NCBI GenBank assembly: GCA_003674045.1
Contig: PENC01000001.1
Location: 930,001 to 994,000, forward strand
DNA: 64,000 bases
Source of the DNA: Streptomyces griseocarneus
Lineage (GTDB): Bacteria > Actinomycetota > Actinomycetes > Streptomycetales > Streptomycetaceae
Direction of reading: 5' to 3'
In this document: positions 1 through 8,524 of the stretch, piece after piece
How the letters are laid out: each line of letters starts with the position of its first letter
How positions within the stretch are numbered: the first letter of the stretch is position 1
Position numbers and translations under genes: made by a program
The notes under the pieces: model-generated
Told to the model about the DNA's origin: nothing
Seen by the model: only the letters and a program-made list of their open reading frames with translations
The model's database searches: none

Positions 1-54
1 GGGACAGGTGCGCGGGGCGTGGAGAAGCCCGTCGCGCGGAGGGCGGCAGCTCAC
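1..54 (-). CDS. Possible start of the next ABC-importer gene (partial)
   Basis: The permease stop codon (51-53) sits inside a GTGA, so a GTG at 54-52 could start the next leftward gene with the same 4-base overlap seen between the permease and the ATPase. Only about 18 codons lie inside the window and they are not diagnostic. A substrate-binding protein would be expected here, because none is seen on the other side of the ATPase. This rests on the overlap pattern alone. Confidence 0.25.
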   Translation of the reverse strand, partial: MSCRPPRDGLLHAPRTCP

Positions 55-853
55 CTCGGCGGTGTGCGCCAAGGTGTCGCCCAGCGGGCCAGGAGGGTCA
101 CCGCTGCCGAGAAGAGCCCGCCGAGGAGCGCCACGGCGGTGAGCCCCACGTACATGCGCTCGGGCTGGAAGAGCGTCCAGGAGTTCCAGATCAGGTAGCC
201 GAGTCCGCGTTCGGAGGCGACGAACTCCACCGCCACGACGACGACCACTCCGAGCCCGGCCGCCGCGCGGAGTCCGGTCAGTACGCCCGGCAGCGCTCCG
301 GGCAGCAGGACGAAGCGCAACAGCCGCAGTCCCCGGGCTCCGTACGAGCGGGCCGCCTCCCGTGTGCGCGGATCGATGTGCTGCACCCCCGCCAGGGTGT
401 TGATCTGCAGGGTGAAGAAGACGGTGATGGCGACCGAGAGCACCTTGGGCGTCTCGCCGAGGCCGAAGACGAGCAGCAGCAACGGCAGGGTGGCGATCTT
501 GGGGAGCGCGTACAGCGCGGCGAAGAGCGGGCTGAAGAGGGCGTTCATGGTGCGCGACACGCCCATCGCGAAGCCGGCCAGTGTCCCGGTCAGGGCACCC
601 AGCGCGTACCCGGGCAGCAGTCGGCCGAGCGTGGCGGTGACGTGTGTGCCCAGCTCGCCGGAGCGGGCCATGTCGGCCAGAGCGGCGGCGATGGTGCAGG
701 GCGGTGGGAACAGCAGGGGGTCGATCGCTCCTGCCGCCGTGGCGATCTGCCAGAGCGCCAGCAGCGACAGGGGGACCGCGATGCCGAGCCAGATGCCGGG
801 CCGGGCACGGACGACGGCCAGTCGCGTGATCCGTCTGATCGGGGCGAAGACGG

Positions 854-857
<4 letters not shown>
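51..857 (-). CDS. ABC transporter permease, SsuC/TauC-like
   Basis: Inner-membrane permease of a nitrate/sulfonate/taurine-class ABC importer, about 268 residues, a normal length for the family. Several hydrophobic segments are visible, starting just after the basic N-terminus. The cytoplasmic EAA loop that docks the ATPase is seen as EAARSYGARG in the second half. I place the start at GTG 857-855, which overlaps the ATPase stop as GTGA; a longer upstream reading lacks membrane character. It is co-translated with the ATPase. The substrate (sulfonate, taurine, nitrate or a thiamine precursor) cannot be told from the sequence. Confidence 0.85.
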
Positions 858-1627
<770 letters not shown>

Positions 1628-2278
1628 CGCGGGTACTCCGGCTCGGGGGAGGAGGCGCGGGGGTGAAGAACGGGCGGGAAAACCATGGACGTGCTGCTTT
1701 CGGTTCCATATAGAGAAGGTCGGAAAAGAGGGTCGATATCGCGATGGAATGCGATTGCGGGTTTTATGGAAGCGGGATTCCTGATTCATGGGAATGGTCT
1801 GCGCCCGGCTTCCGGACCGGGTGACGATCCGCACGATCGCTGTGAAACGCAACGGTGTCGCGTGCCGTGCTGTCCGGCGCTTCTCCACTATGGCCGTAAC
1901 GTATCCGCTTCCTCGTCGGTACTTCGGTCCGATGTGCATGGTCCGTTTCCCCTACGTGCGATCCCCCGAAAGTTGCACGGCGGCTCCCTTGGGGCGCCGC
2001 CGTGCCCCGCCCTTCGGCGGAATCGGACGTAATCAGCGGGAAAGGGCATCCGGGAGCGATGGGGGTGCCATATGGGCCGCGGGGCAGGCTCATGTGCCGC
2101 GCCCGTGCAGTGGTACGCCGCGACGGGCCGCCCGGGCCGCGTCCCTCCGCCTTTCCGGCGCCCTCGGCCCCGACTTTCGTAGGAGGAGATCGGCGACCAT
2201 CGGTCGACGGGATGGCCGGATTTCGCGCGTGAGAGTGGAGGGAGTCCCCGTGCTTCATCCCTCAGGAGGTCCACCGTC
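1628..2278. other. Intergenic region between divergent ABC and sensor-kinase operons
   Basis: About 650 bases with no convincing gene. The part at 1680-1800 is clearly less G/C-rich than the surroundings and probably holds the leftward ABC-operon promoter. It contains an inverted repeat ATTCC-N9-GGAAT (1777-1795) that could be an operator. The right end carries a strong AGGAGGT about 10 bases before the kinase start at 2279. No sulfur- or nitrogen-type operator was recognised. Confidence 0.5.
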
Positions 2279-3478
2279 ATGAGTCACCGATGGCGGGTCT
2301 CCCGTGGGGAAGGCCTGACAGCGCTGTTCGCGGCGGTCTACAACGTCGCGGACGTCCTGTCGGTACCGGGCAGCGGGCTCGTGACCGATCACCTCGCCGT
2401 CGATGTCGTCGGGGCGTTCGCGCTCGGTCTCCTGCTGGTCTTCAGACAGCGGCATCCGATCGCGACGACTCTCCTCTTCGTGATCGGTGACTGGGTGTTC
2501 CAGGCCCCCAGCGGCCTCATCGCCGCGCTGCTCGTCCTGGCGCAGGACGGGGCGGTGCGCGGCGCCTGCTGCGCGGGCGCGTTCGCGGCCGTCGCCCCTG
2601 TCTTCACCCCGTGGATCGTCGGCAGGCCCTACGACACCGTCCTGGACGGCGCGAACAGTGTCGCCCGCGCGCTGATCTACGTCGTCGCGCCGATCGCCGT
2701 CGGCGGATACCTGCGCAAGCGAAACGTACGTCTTGTCTCACTGGCCGAGTACACGGATCGCGTGGAACGCGAACAGGCCCTGCTGACCGAACGGGCGCAG
2801 GCGGAGGAACGCACGCGCATCGCCGGTGAGGTGCACGACGTCGTGGCGCACCAGGTCACTCACGTACTGGTCTACGCGGGGGCGTTGAAGGTGGGCGCCC
2901 ATCGGGGACCCGACTGGGTGGTCCAACAGGCCGATCTCATACGCCGGTCCGGGATCGAGGCCCTGGAGGAGCTGCGCACGGTGCTGGGCGTACTGCGCCC
3001 GCCCGGATCGGAGGACGCGACGTCCCCGCTGAAGCCGCCGGCCGTGCGGGCCCTGGAGCGTCTGGTCGACAGGACGCGGGCGACCGGTGCGCCGGTGGAG
3101 CTGACGGCCGAGAGGGCGGGTTCCGTCGTGCCCGCCGAAGTGCGGCACACGGTCTACCGCATTGTGCAGGAGGCGTTGACGAATGCGGTCAAGTACGCGC
3201 CGAAGGCCCCCGTGCGGGTCGAGCTCCACTGTGCGGCGGGCGTGTACCGGGTACGGGTGGCCAACGAGCCGCCCGACGAGCCGCCCGACGAGTTCCCGAG
3301 CGGAGGCAACGGCCTGGTGGGCCTGCGGCAGCGCGTGCAGGACCTGGGAGGCGCGTTCGGCGCGGGGCCTCGGGTCGGGGGCGGATTCCTCGTCGAAGCC
3401 ACCCTCCCCTTCAGCGATCTCGGCGTTCTCCACGGTCCCGGGGCTCCGGGCCCCGCTTCGCAGGAAAGAGAGAGATGA
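2279..3478 (+). CDS. NarL-class sensor histidine kinase (copy 1)
   Basis: Membrane histidine kinase, 399 residues. The N-terminal ~145 residues are hydrophobic segments with no evident extracytoplasmic domain. A short coiled coil follows, then a HisKA_3 box whose phospho-acceptor is His186 (EVHDVVAHQVTH), and a C-terminal HATPase domain with the N-box QEALTNAVKYAP and G-box GGNGLVGLRQRV. The start is fixed by AGGAGGT upstream. The stop overlaps the response-regulator start by 4 bases (ATGA at 3475). A 12-base exact tandem duplication (3266-3289) puts an EPPDEPPDE stretch in the ATP lid. It is a close paralogue of the kinase at 6036. The lack of a sensor domain suggests it senses the membrane or an intramembrane partner. 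Confidence 0.92.
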   Translation: MSHRWRVSRGEGLTALFAAVYNVADVLSVPGSGLVTDHLAVDVVGAFALGLLLVFRQRHPIATTLLFVIGDWVFQAPSGLIAALLVLAQDGAVRGACCAGAFAAVAPVFTPWIVGRPYDTVLDGANSVARALIYVVAPIAVGGYLRKRNVRLVSLAEYTDRVEREQALLTERAQAEERTRIAGEVHDVVAHQVTHVLVYAGALKVGAHRGPDWVVQQADLIRRSGIEALEELRTVLGVLRPPGSEDATSPLKPPAVRALERLVDRTRATGAPVELTAERAGSVVPAEVRHTVYRIVQEALTNAVKYAPKAPVRVELHCAAGVYRVRVANEPPDEPPDEFPSGGNGLVGLRQRVQDLGGAFGAGPRVGGGFLVEATLPFSDLGVLHGPGAPGPASQERER

Positions 3479-4155
3479 TCAAGGTATTGCTCGTCGACGA
3501 CGACAGTATCGTCCGCCAGGGCCTGACGGCCATCCTGGAGTCCGCCGACGGCATCCACGTCGTAGGACAGCTCAACGACGGGACCAGGGCCGTCGAGGCG
3601 GCCCGTGCGCTGCAACCCGACGTGGTGGTCATGGACATCCGGATGCCCCGCATGGACGGCCTGACGGCGGCGTACGCGTTGACGTCCGGGCTGAGCGATC
3701 CCCCCGGGATCATCGTGCTGACGACCTTCGGCCAGGACGACTACCTGCGCTCCGCGCTGCGGGCGGGAGCGGCCGGTTTCCTTCTCAAGGACTGCGAGCC
3801 GGAAGAGCTGATCCAGGCCGTCCGCATCGTCTTCGCCGGTGAGGCGATGCTCTCCCCGGCCATCACGCGGCATCTCATCGAGTCGTACACCACGCTCCCG
3901 CGCATCACCGATGCGGAGCGCCGGGCGCTGGAATCGCTCAGCTCCCGCGAGAGCGACGTTCTGCAGGGTGTCGCCGAAGGCAAGTCCAACGCCGATATCG
4001 CCGTGGCGCTGACCGTGAGCGAGCCCACCGTGAAGACACATGTCAGCCGCATCCTCGCCAAGTTGAACGCGGCCAACCGCGTCCAGGCGGCCCTCATCGC
4101 CTACACCGCACGGCTGGACGGCCACGCCCCGGGCCGGCGGGGCCGGGCACGATGA
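3475..4155 (+). CDS. LuxR/NarL-type response regulator (copy 1)
   Basis: Response regulator of 226 residues paired with the kinase that overlaps it by 4 bases. The receiver domain has the acidic pocket DDD near residues 8-10, phospho-acceptor Asp54 (VVMDIRMP) and the switch Thr/Lys region (LTTFGQDD, FLLKD). A C-terminal LuxR helix-turn-helix follows (LSSRESDVLQGVAEGKSNADIA, then SEPTVKTHVSRIL). It should bind DNA as a phospho-dimer. Likely targets are the chorismate-mutase and reductase genes just downstream, but no operator was identified. Confidence 0.92.
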   Translation: MIKVLLVDDDSIVRQGLTAILESADGIHVVGQLNDGTRAVEAARALQPDVVVMDIRMPRMDGLTAAYALTSGLSDPPGIIVLTTFGQDDYLRSALRAGAAGFLLKDCEPEELIQAVRIVFAGEAMLSPAITRHLIESYTTLPRITDAERRALESLSSRESDVLQGVAEGKSNADIAVALTVSEPTVKTHVSRILAKLNAANRVQAALIAYTARLDGHAPGRRGRAR

Positions 4156-4215
4156 CCGGCTCGCCTCCGGCAAGAACCTCCGAAAAACATCAGAGACACG
4201 AGAAGGACTTCGAGC

Positions 4216-4806
4216 ATGCGTACATCCCTTTCCCCTCGCCCCGGCCGACGCCGTCGTTGCGACCGTCGGCCGACCGGTCACCATGCCGACGGCCGGCCCG
4301 GCCGGGCGGTCACCGCGCTGGCGCGCCTCGCCGCCGAACGCGTGCTCACCGCCGACCAGGTCGCCGCGGCCAAGTGGGTGTCCGGCCGGGCCGTCGAAGA
4401 CCCCGCGCGGGAGCGAAAGGTCCTGGCCGAGCTGGACGCCCGCAGCCGGGAGCTCGGCATCGACCGCGCCACCACACAGCGGATCTTCGAGGCCCAGATC
4501 GAGGCCAGCAAGCTCGTCCAGCACCACCTGCACGGCCAATGGCGCGACAATCCGCAGGAGGCCCCCGCCACGGCTCCCGACCTCGGCCGGGTCCGTGACC
4601 GGATCAACGGCATCGACGCGGAGATACTGGCCGCCGTCCGCGAGGTCCAGGCCCTGCTGGCCGACCCCGGCCACCGGAGCGCACGCGACGAGGCATGCGC
4701 CACGGTGACCGAGGACATGCAACTCGACGTCCCCCACCGCCAGGGACTGCACCGAGCGCTGCAAGGCCTGTGCGCGGCGCCGCAGAGCGCGCAGCGGGGA
4801 AGGTGA
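4216..4806 (+). CDS. AroQ-gamma-type chorismate mutase-like protein, odd N-terminus
   Basis: Predicted chorismate mutase (chorismate to prephenate) of the secreted gamma AroQ class, 196 residues. The body matches the family: LARLAAERVLTADQVAAAKW, a run around DPARERKVLAEL, and FEAQIEASKLVQHHLHGQW. These helices carry the usual active-site Arg, Lys and Glu/Gln residues. The family normally starts with a signal peptide, but here residues ~9-30 are Arg-rich. The same DNA (4241-4310) read one frame over gives a much more signal-like, Ala/Val-rich stretch, so two compensating small indels are possible. AGAAGGA precedes the start. The aldo/keto reductase begins 6 bases after the stop. Confidence 0.7.
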   Translation: MRTSLSPRPGRRRRCDRRPTGHHADGRPGRAVTALARLAAERVLTADQVAAAKWVSGRAVEDPARERKVLAELDARSRELGIDRATTQRIFEAQIEASKLVQHHLHGQWRDNPQEAPATAPDLGRVRDRINGIDAEILAAVREVQALLADPGHRSARDEACATVTEDMQLDVPHRQGLHRALQGLCAAPQSAQRGR

Positions 4807-4812
4807 GAGGCC

Positions 4813-5802
4813 GTGGAATTCCGGCGACTCGGCCGCAGTGGCCTGTCCGTCAGCGCCATCGCCTACGGCAACTGGTTCACCCACGGTTTCCAGCTCCAGG
4901 ACGATCGCGCCATTGCCTGCGTATGGGACGCCCTCGACGCGGGCATCACGACCTTCGACACGGCGGACCTGTACTCCGAGACACGTGCCGAGTCCGTACT
5001 GGGCCGGGCCCTGGCCGCGGAACGACGGGAAGGCGTGGAGATCCTCACCAAGGTCTACTGGCCGACGGGGTCCGGAGCCAACGACCGAGGCCTCGGCCGT
5101 AAGCACATCGTCGAATCGTGCCACGCGTCGCTGCGCCGGCTGCGGACGGACTACGTCGACGTCTACCAGGCGCACCGGTTCGACCGCACCGTGCCTCTCG
5201 AAGAGACGATGCTGGCCTTCGCCGACCTCGTCCGGCAGGGGAAGATCCTCTACATCGGTGTCTCGGAATGGACCGCAGAGGAGATCACCCGCGGCGCCGC
5301 ACTGGCCCGCGAACTGCGTGTCCCCTTCATCTCCAACCAGCCGCAGTACTCGATGCTGTGGCGTGCCGCCGAGGCCCAGGTGTTCCCGGCGTGCGCACGC
5401 GAAGGGGTCGGCCAGCTGGCGTGGTCGCCTCTCGCCCAGGGGGTGCTCACCGGCAAGTACATGCCGGGGCAGCCGCCGCCGGTCGGATCCCGTTGCTCGT
5501 ACGACGCCCGCAACCCGTTCATCGGCACACTCGTACGGGACGAGACCCTCGCCAGGGTCCAGCAGTTGCGCCCCCTCGCGGAGCAGGCCGGACTGACGTT
5601 GGCTCAACTCGCCCTCGCCTGGGTGCTGCAGAACCCGAACGTCTCCTCGGCGGTCATCGGCGCTTCCCATTCCGCTCAGATCGCCGAGAACGTCAAGGCC
5701 GTCGGCGTGCGACTCGACGCCGATCTGACGGAAGCGATCGACGGCGTCCTCGACGGGGTGGTCGAGGACGACCCGCGCCGCACGATCTCGATCGCGCCCT
5801 GA
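4813..5802 (+). CDS. Aldo/keto reductase
   Basis: NAD(P)H-dependent carbonyl reductase of the AKR superfamily, 329 residues, voltage-gated K+ channel beta-subunit/YghZ-like group. The catalytic tetrad is visible: Asp and Tyr in FDTADLYSE, Lys in ILTKVYW, His in YQAHRFD. The C-terminal cofactor-binding region (VSSAVIGASHSAQIAENVKA) is typical. It starts at GTG 4813, 6 bases after the chorismate-mutase-like gene, so the two are probably one transcript. The substrate is unknown. The neighbour hints at an aromatic or prephenate-related carbonyl, but that is inference only. Confidence 0.88.
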   Translation: MEFRRLGRSGLSVSAIAYGNWFTHGFQLQDDRAIACVWDALDAGITTFDTADLYSETRAESVLGRALAAERREGVEILTKVYWPTGSGANDRGLGRKHIVESCHASLRRLRTDYVDVYQAHRFDRTVPLEETMLAFADLVRQGKILYIGVSEWTAEEITRGAALARELRVPFISNQPQYSMLWRAAEAQVFPACAREGVGQLAWSPLAQGVLTGKYMPGQPPPVGSRCSYDARNPFIGTLVRDETLARVQQLRPLAEQAGLTLAQLALAWVLQNPNVSSAVIGASHSAQIAENVKAVGVRLDADLTEAIDGVLDGVVEDDPRRTISIAP

Positions 5803-5844
5803 CGGGGACTGTCCACCGGGTGCGACGGATCCCTCGCGGGTGAC

Positions 5845-5879
5845 GGGGCCCGCCTCGGTCCCGGATCGGGCCGGGCCCC
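5845..5879 (+). terminator. Probable terminator hairpin after the aldo/keto reductase
   Basis: A perfect 8-base stem GGGGCCCG/CGGGCCCC (5845-5852 with 5872-5879) lies 43 bases after the reductase stop. There is no U-tract, which is common for actinobacterial terminators. Confidence 0.45.
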
Positions 5880-6035
5880 AGCGGTATCCCTCCGCACTGT
5901 CCGCCAATGGAGTGAAGCCCGATTTCGGAGGAATGTCAGGGCGTGGATTCCGGGCACGCCCACATCGGCTGCTGTCGTTGCCCGACGTCATCACGGCAAC
6001 GTCCCGCAGGAGCAGATACGGCGAGGAGCACGCGG

Positions 6036-7247
6036 ATGCCTCTGTCTTCTCCGGCAGGATCGGGCTGGAGGTTCACCCGGTCGGAGGTTCTGCCGGCACT
6101 GGCGGCTCTGGTCTACAGCCTCGCCCGCGTGCTCTCGGGCCCCGCGAACGGGCTGCTCACCGGCAAGGCCGGCCCGGCGGCCGCCGCGGTTTCGGCCCTC
6201 AGCCTCCTGATGGTCTTCCGATTGCGTCACCCCGTCGCGACCGCCGTCGTCGCGGTGGTGGGCGACTGGTTCGTCTTCGCCCCCGGCGTCATGTTCCTCG
6301 CCCTGTTCACCCTCGCCCAGCAGGGCAGCCTGCGCTCCGCCTGGACCCTGGGGGCGGTTTCCGCGGTGGCCGGGTCGCTCACCCCCGAGGCCACGGGCAT
6401 TCCGTACACCCTCGCCTTCTGGGGGTACTACCTCGCCCGGACACTCTCGTACCTGCTCATCCCCATCCTCGTCGGCCGGGCCTTCCACGCCGGCCAGGTC
6501 CGCATCCTGACCCTCTCCGAGCACACTGCTCAGCTCGAACGGGAGCAGCGGCTCCTCGCCGAGCGGGCTCAGGCCCAGGAGCGCACGCGCATCGCCCAGG
6601 AGATGCACGACGTCGTGGCCCACCGTGTCACTCATGTGGTCATCCACGCCGGTGCCCTGAAGATGCACCCCGAACGGGGCCCGCGGTGGGTGACCGAGCA
6701 GGCCGACCTCATCCGTCGGGCCGGGGTCCAGGCGCTGGACGAACTGCGCGCCATCCTCGGCGTCCTCCAGCCACCCGGCGACGAGGACAAGCCCTCGCCC
6801 CTGGAACCGCCGGGCGTCCGTGCTCTGGAACGTCTTGTCGAGGGCACCCGCGGCACGGGCACACCTGTCGCCCTGACGATGGACGAGGCGCGGGAACCGG
6901 TGCCCGTCGGCATCCGGGCCGTGGCCTACCGGCTTGTGCAGGAGGGACTGACCAATGCCGTCCGGTACGCGCCCGGTGCCGCCGTCCAAGTCGAGCTGCA
7001 CCACGGCACGCACGCGCTGGAGGTGAGTGTGTCCAACGGCCCTTCCACGGCCACGGTCGCCCCCCTGCCGAGCGGTGGGCACGGCCTGGCCGGACTCCGC
7101 AGACGTGTCGAGGAACTGGGCGGCCATTTCGGCGCGGGCCCCGGGCCGGACGGGGGATTCCGCGTCGCGGCGACGATTCCCCTCACCACCGAGCCGGCCC
7201 CGGACCGGCTGCAGAAGGAGAACAATGATCAAGGTAATGCTGGTTGA
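6036..7247 (+). CDS. NarL-class sensor histidine kinase (copy 2)
   Basis: Membrane histidine kinase of about 403 residues, same architecture as the kinase at 2279: hydrophobic N-terminal half, HisKA_3 box with His191 (EMHDVVAHRVTH), then HATPase with QEGLTNAVRYAP and GGHGLAGLRRRV. I start it at ATG 6036, which has GGAG about 9 bases upstream; the frame is open further upstream but without protein character. Its 3' end overlaps the regulator start by 23 bases, more than the 4 bases in copy 1. The two pairs are evidently a duplication that has diverged. Confidence 0.9.
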   Translation: MPLSSPAGSGWRFTRSEVLPALAALVYSLARVLSGPANGLLTGKAGPAAAAVSALSLLMVFRLRHPVATAVVAVVGDWFVFAPGVMFLALFTLAQQGSLRSAWTLGAVSAVAGSLTPEATGIPYTLAFWGYYLARTLSYLLIPILVGRAFHAGQVRILTLSEHTAQLEREQRLLAERAQAQERTRIAQEMHDVVAHRVTHVVIHAGALKMHPERGPRWVTEQADLIRRAGVQALDELRAILGVLQPPGDEDKPSPLEPPGVRALERLVEGTRGTGTPVALTMDEAREPVPVGIRAVAYRLVQEGLTNAVRYAPGAAVQVELHHGTHALEVSVSNGPSTATVAPLPSGGHGLAGLRRRVEELGGHFGAGPGPDGGFRVAATIPLTTEPAPDRLQKENNDQGNAG

Positions 7248-7890
7248 CGACGACAGCATCGTGCGCCAAGGGCTCGGCGCCATTCTGGAGGCGGCGGACG
7301 ACATCCACGTCGTGGCGCAGATCGGTGACGGCTCCCACGCCGTGGACACCGCGCGCAAGCTGCAGCCGGACGTCGTGCTCATGGACATCCGCATGCCGCA
7401 GATGGACGGCCTGACGGCCACGGAAGCGCTGATGACGGAGCTGGCCGTCCCGCCCAAGGTCGTCGTCCTGACCACTTTCGGCCAGGACGACTACGTCCGC
7501 AGCGCGCTGCGCTCCGGCGCGGCCGGATTCCTGCTCAAGGACAGCGAACCCGAAGAGCTCATCCGCGCCATCCGCGTTGTGCACGCGGGTGACGCCATGC
7601 TCTCCCCGGCCGTCACCCGGCACCTGATCACGTCGTACGCGGCCATCCCGACCGTCGACGAGAAAGCCGCCCGGGCTCTGGGCACGCTCACCGAGCGTGA
7701 GCGGGAGGTCCTCGCCGCTGTGGCCCGGGGCCTGTCCAACGCCGAAATCGCCCAAGGCCTGTTCATGAGCGAAGGCACCGTGAAATCCCATCTCGGCAAC
7801 ATCTTCGGCAAACTCGGGACGGCCAACCGCGTCCAGGCGGCGCTGCTGGCCTACACGGCCGGCCTGGGCGAGGACCGGGCCGAGCAGTGA
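7225..7890 (+). CDS. LuxR/NarL-type response regulator (copy 2)
   Basis: Response regulator of 221 residues, partner of the kinase it overlaps. The receiver domain has DDD at residues 8-10, Asp54 (VLMDIRMP), LTTFGQDDYVRSALRSGAAG and FLLKD. The LuxR helix-turn-helix is LTEREREVLAAVARGLSNAEIA then SEGTVKSHLGNIF. The start at 7225 has AGAAGGAG upstream. Long runs are identical to the regulator at 3475, including the whole switch region, while the recognition helix differs. The two regulators may therefore share phospho-chemistry but read different DNA sites. It lies upstream of the OsmC gene, a plausible target. Confidence 0.92.
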   Translation: MIKVMLVDDDSIVRQGLGAILEAADDIHVVAQIGDGSHAVDTARKLQPDVVLMDIRMPQMDGLTATEALMTELAVPPKVVVLTTFGQDDYVRSALRSGAAGFLLKDSEPEELIRAIRVVHAGDAMLSPAVTRHLITSYAAIPTVDEKAARALGTLTEREREVLAAVARGLSNAEIAQGLFMSEGTVKSHLGNIFGKLGTANRVQAALLAYTAGLGEDRAEQ

Positions 7891-7915
7891 ACGGGCGGGC
7901 CCGGCTCCACCCGTT
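7890..7915 (+). terminator. Possible terminator after response regulator 2
   Basis: A 9-base stem with one mismatch (7890-7898 pairing with 7907-7915) starts at the stop codon of the regulator and is followed by GTCTCC. Confidence 0.35.
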
Positions 7916-7990
7916 GTCTCCAAGAACCATCTTTAGTCGCACAAATGCGGCCGGACGATGGGAAATCATGGGTCTCGGACAACGCGTCCC

Positions 7991-8008
7991 ACCGATATAA
8001 CCGATATA
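7991..8008 (+). promoter_or_regulatory. Exact 9-base tandem repeat in the OsmC promoter
   Basis: ACCGATATA occurs twice head to tail (7991-7999 and 8000-8008), ending just before the AGGAGG of the OsmC gene. Each unit supplies a TATAAC/TATACA-like -10 element. It could be a promoter with an operator for one of the neighbouring response regulators. It does not resemble the usual OhrR box. Confidence 0.4.
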
Positions 8009-8023
8009 CAGGAGGCATTGGTC

Positions 8024-8449
8024 ATGGCTGCCACGCGCACCGCGCACACGGTATGGAACGGCAACCTTGTCGACGGCAGCGGCGAGGTCACCTTCGACTC
8101 GTCCGGCATCGGCACCCAGGCCGTGTCCTGGCCCTCCCGTGCCGAGCAGGCGAACGGCCGGACCAGTCCCGAAGAGCTGATTGCCGCCGCCCACTCCGGC
8201 TGCTTCTCGATGGCTCTCTCGCACGGCCTGACCGGGGCCGGCGTCCCGCCCACCCGCCTGGAGACCACGGCGGACGTGACGTTCCAGCCCGGTGAGGGCA
8301 TCACCCGCATCCATCTCACGGTCCAGGGCGAGGTCCCCGGACTCGACGAGCAGGCCTTTGCCGCGGCGGCCGAGGCCGCGAAGAAGAACTGCCCGGTCAG
8401 CCAGGCCCTGACCGGCACCGTCATCACGCTCACGGCCACCCTGGCCTGA
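8024..8449 (+). CDS. OsmC-family peroxiredoxin-like protein
   Basis: Small cytoplasmic thiol peroxidase, 141 residues, the usual OsmC size, reducing organic hydroperoxides. Both catalytic cysteines are present: AAHSGCFSMALSHGL (peroxidatic, on the central helix) and KKNCPVSQAL (resolving). The start at ATG 8024 is preceded by AGGAGG. The frame opens 22 codons earlier, across the promoter repeat, which argues against the longer form. It stands alone, with its own promoter region carrying the repeat at 7991-8008. Osmotic or oxidative induction is typical of the family but not shown here. Confidence 0.92.
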   Translation: MAATRTAHTVWNGNLVDGSGEVTFDSSGIGTQAVSWPSRAEQANGRTSPEELIAAAHSGCFSMALSHGLTGAGVPPTRLETTADVTFQPGEGITRIHLTVQGEVPGLDEQAFAAAAEAAKKNCPVSQALTGTVITLTATLA

Positions 8450-8524
8450 TACCCGTTCCGCCACGCGGCGCTGTGGCCTTGAACCCGCGGCGTCGCGCGC
8501 ATCACCGTGGCTGGATGCGGACAG

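Noticed and set aside
1628..1939. Extension of the ABC ATPase N-terminus by ~100 residues
   Set aside because: The added part is compositionally unlike protein and places the Walker A motif far from its usual position; the ATG at 1627 has a ribosome site.
3154..5994. Very long open frame antisense to the kinase, regulator, chorismate mutase and reductase genes
   Set aside because: It runs against four well-supported genes, has low-complexity composition and no motif. High G/C content produces such frames by chance.
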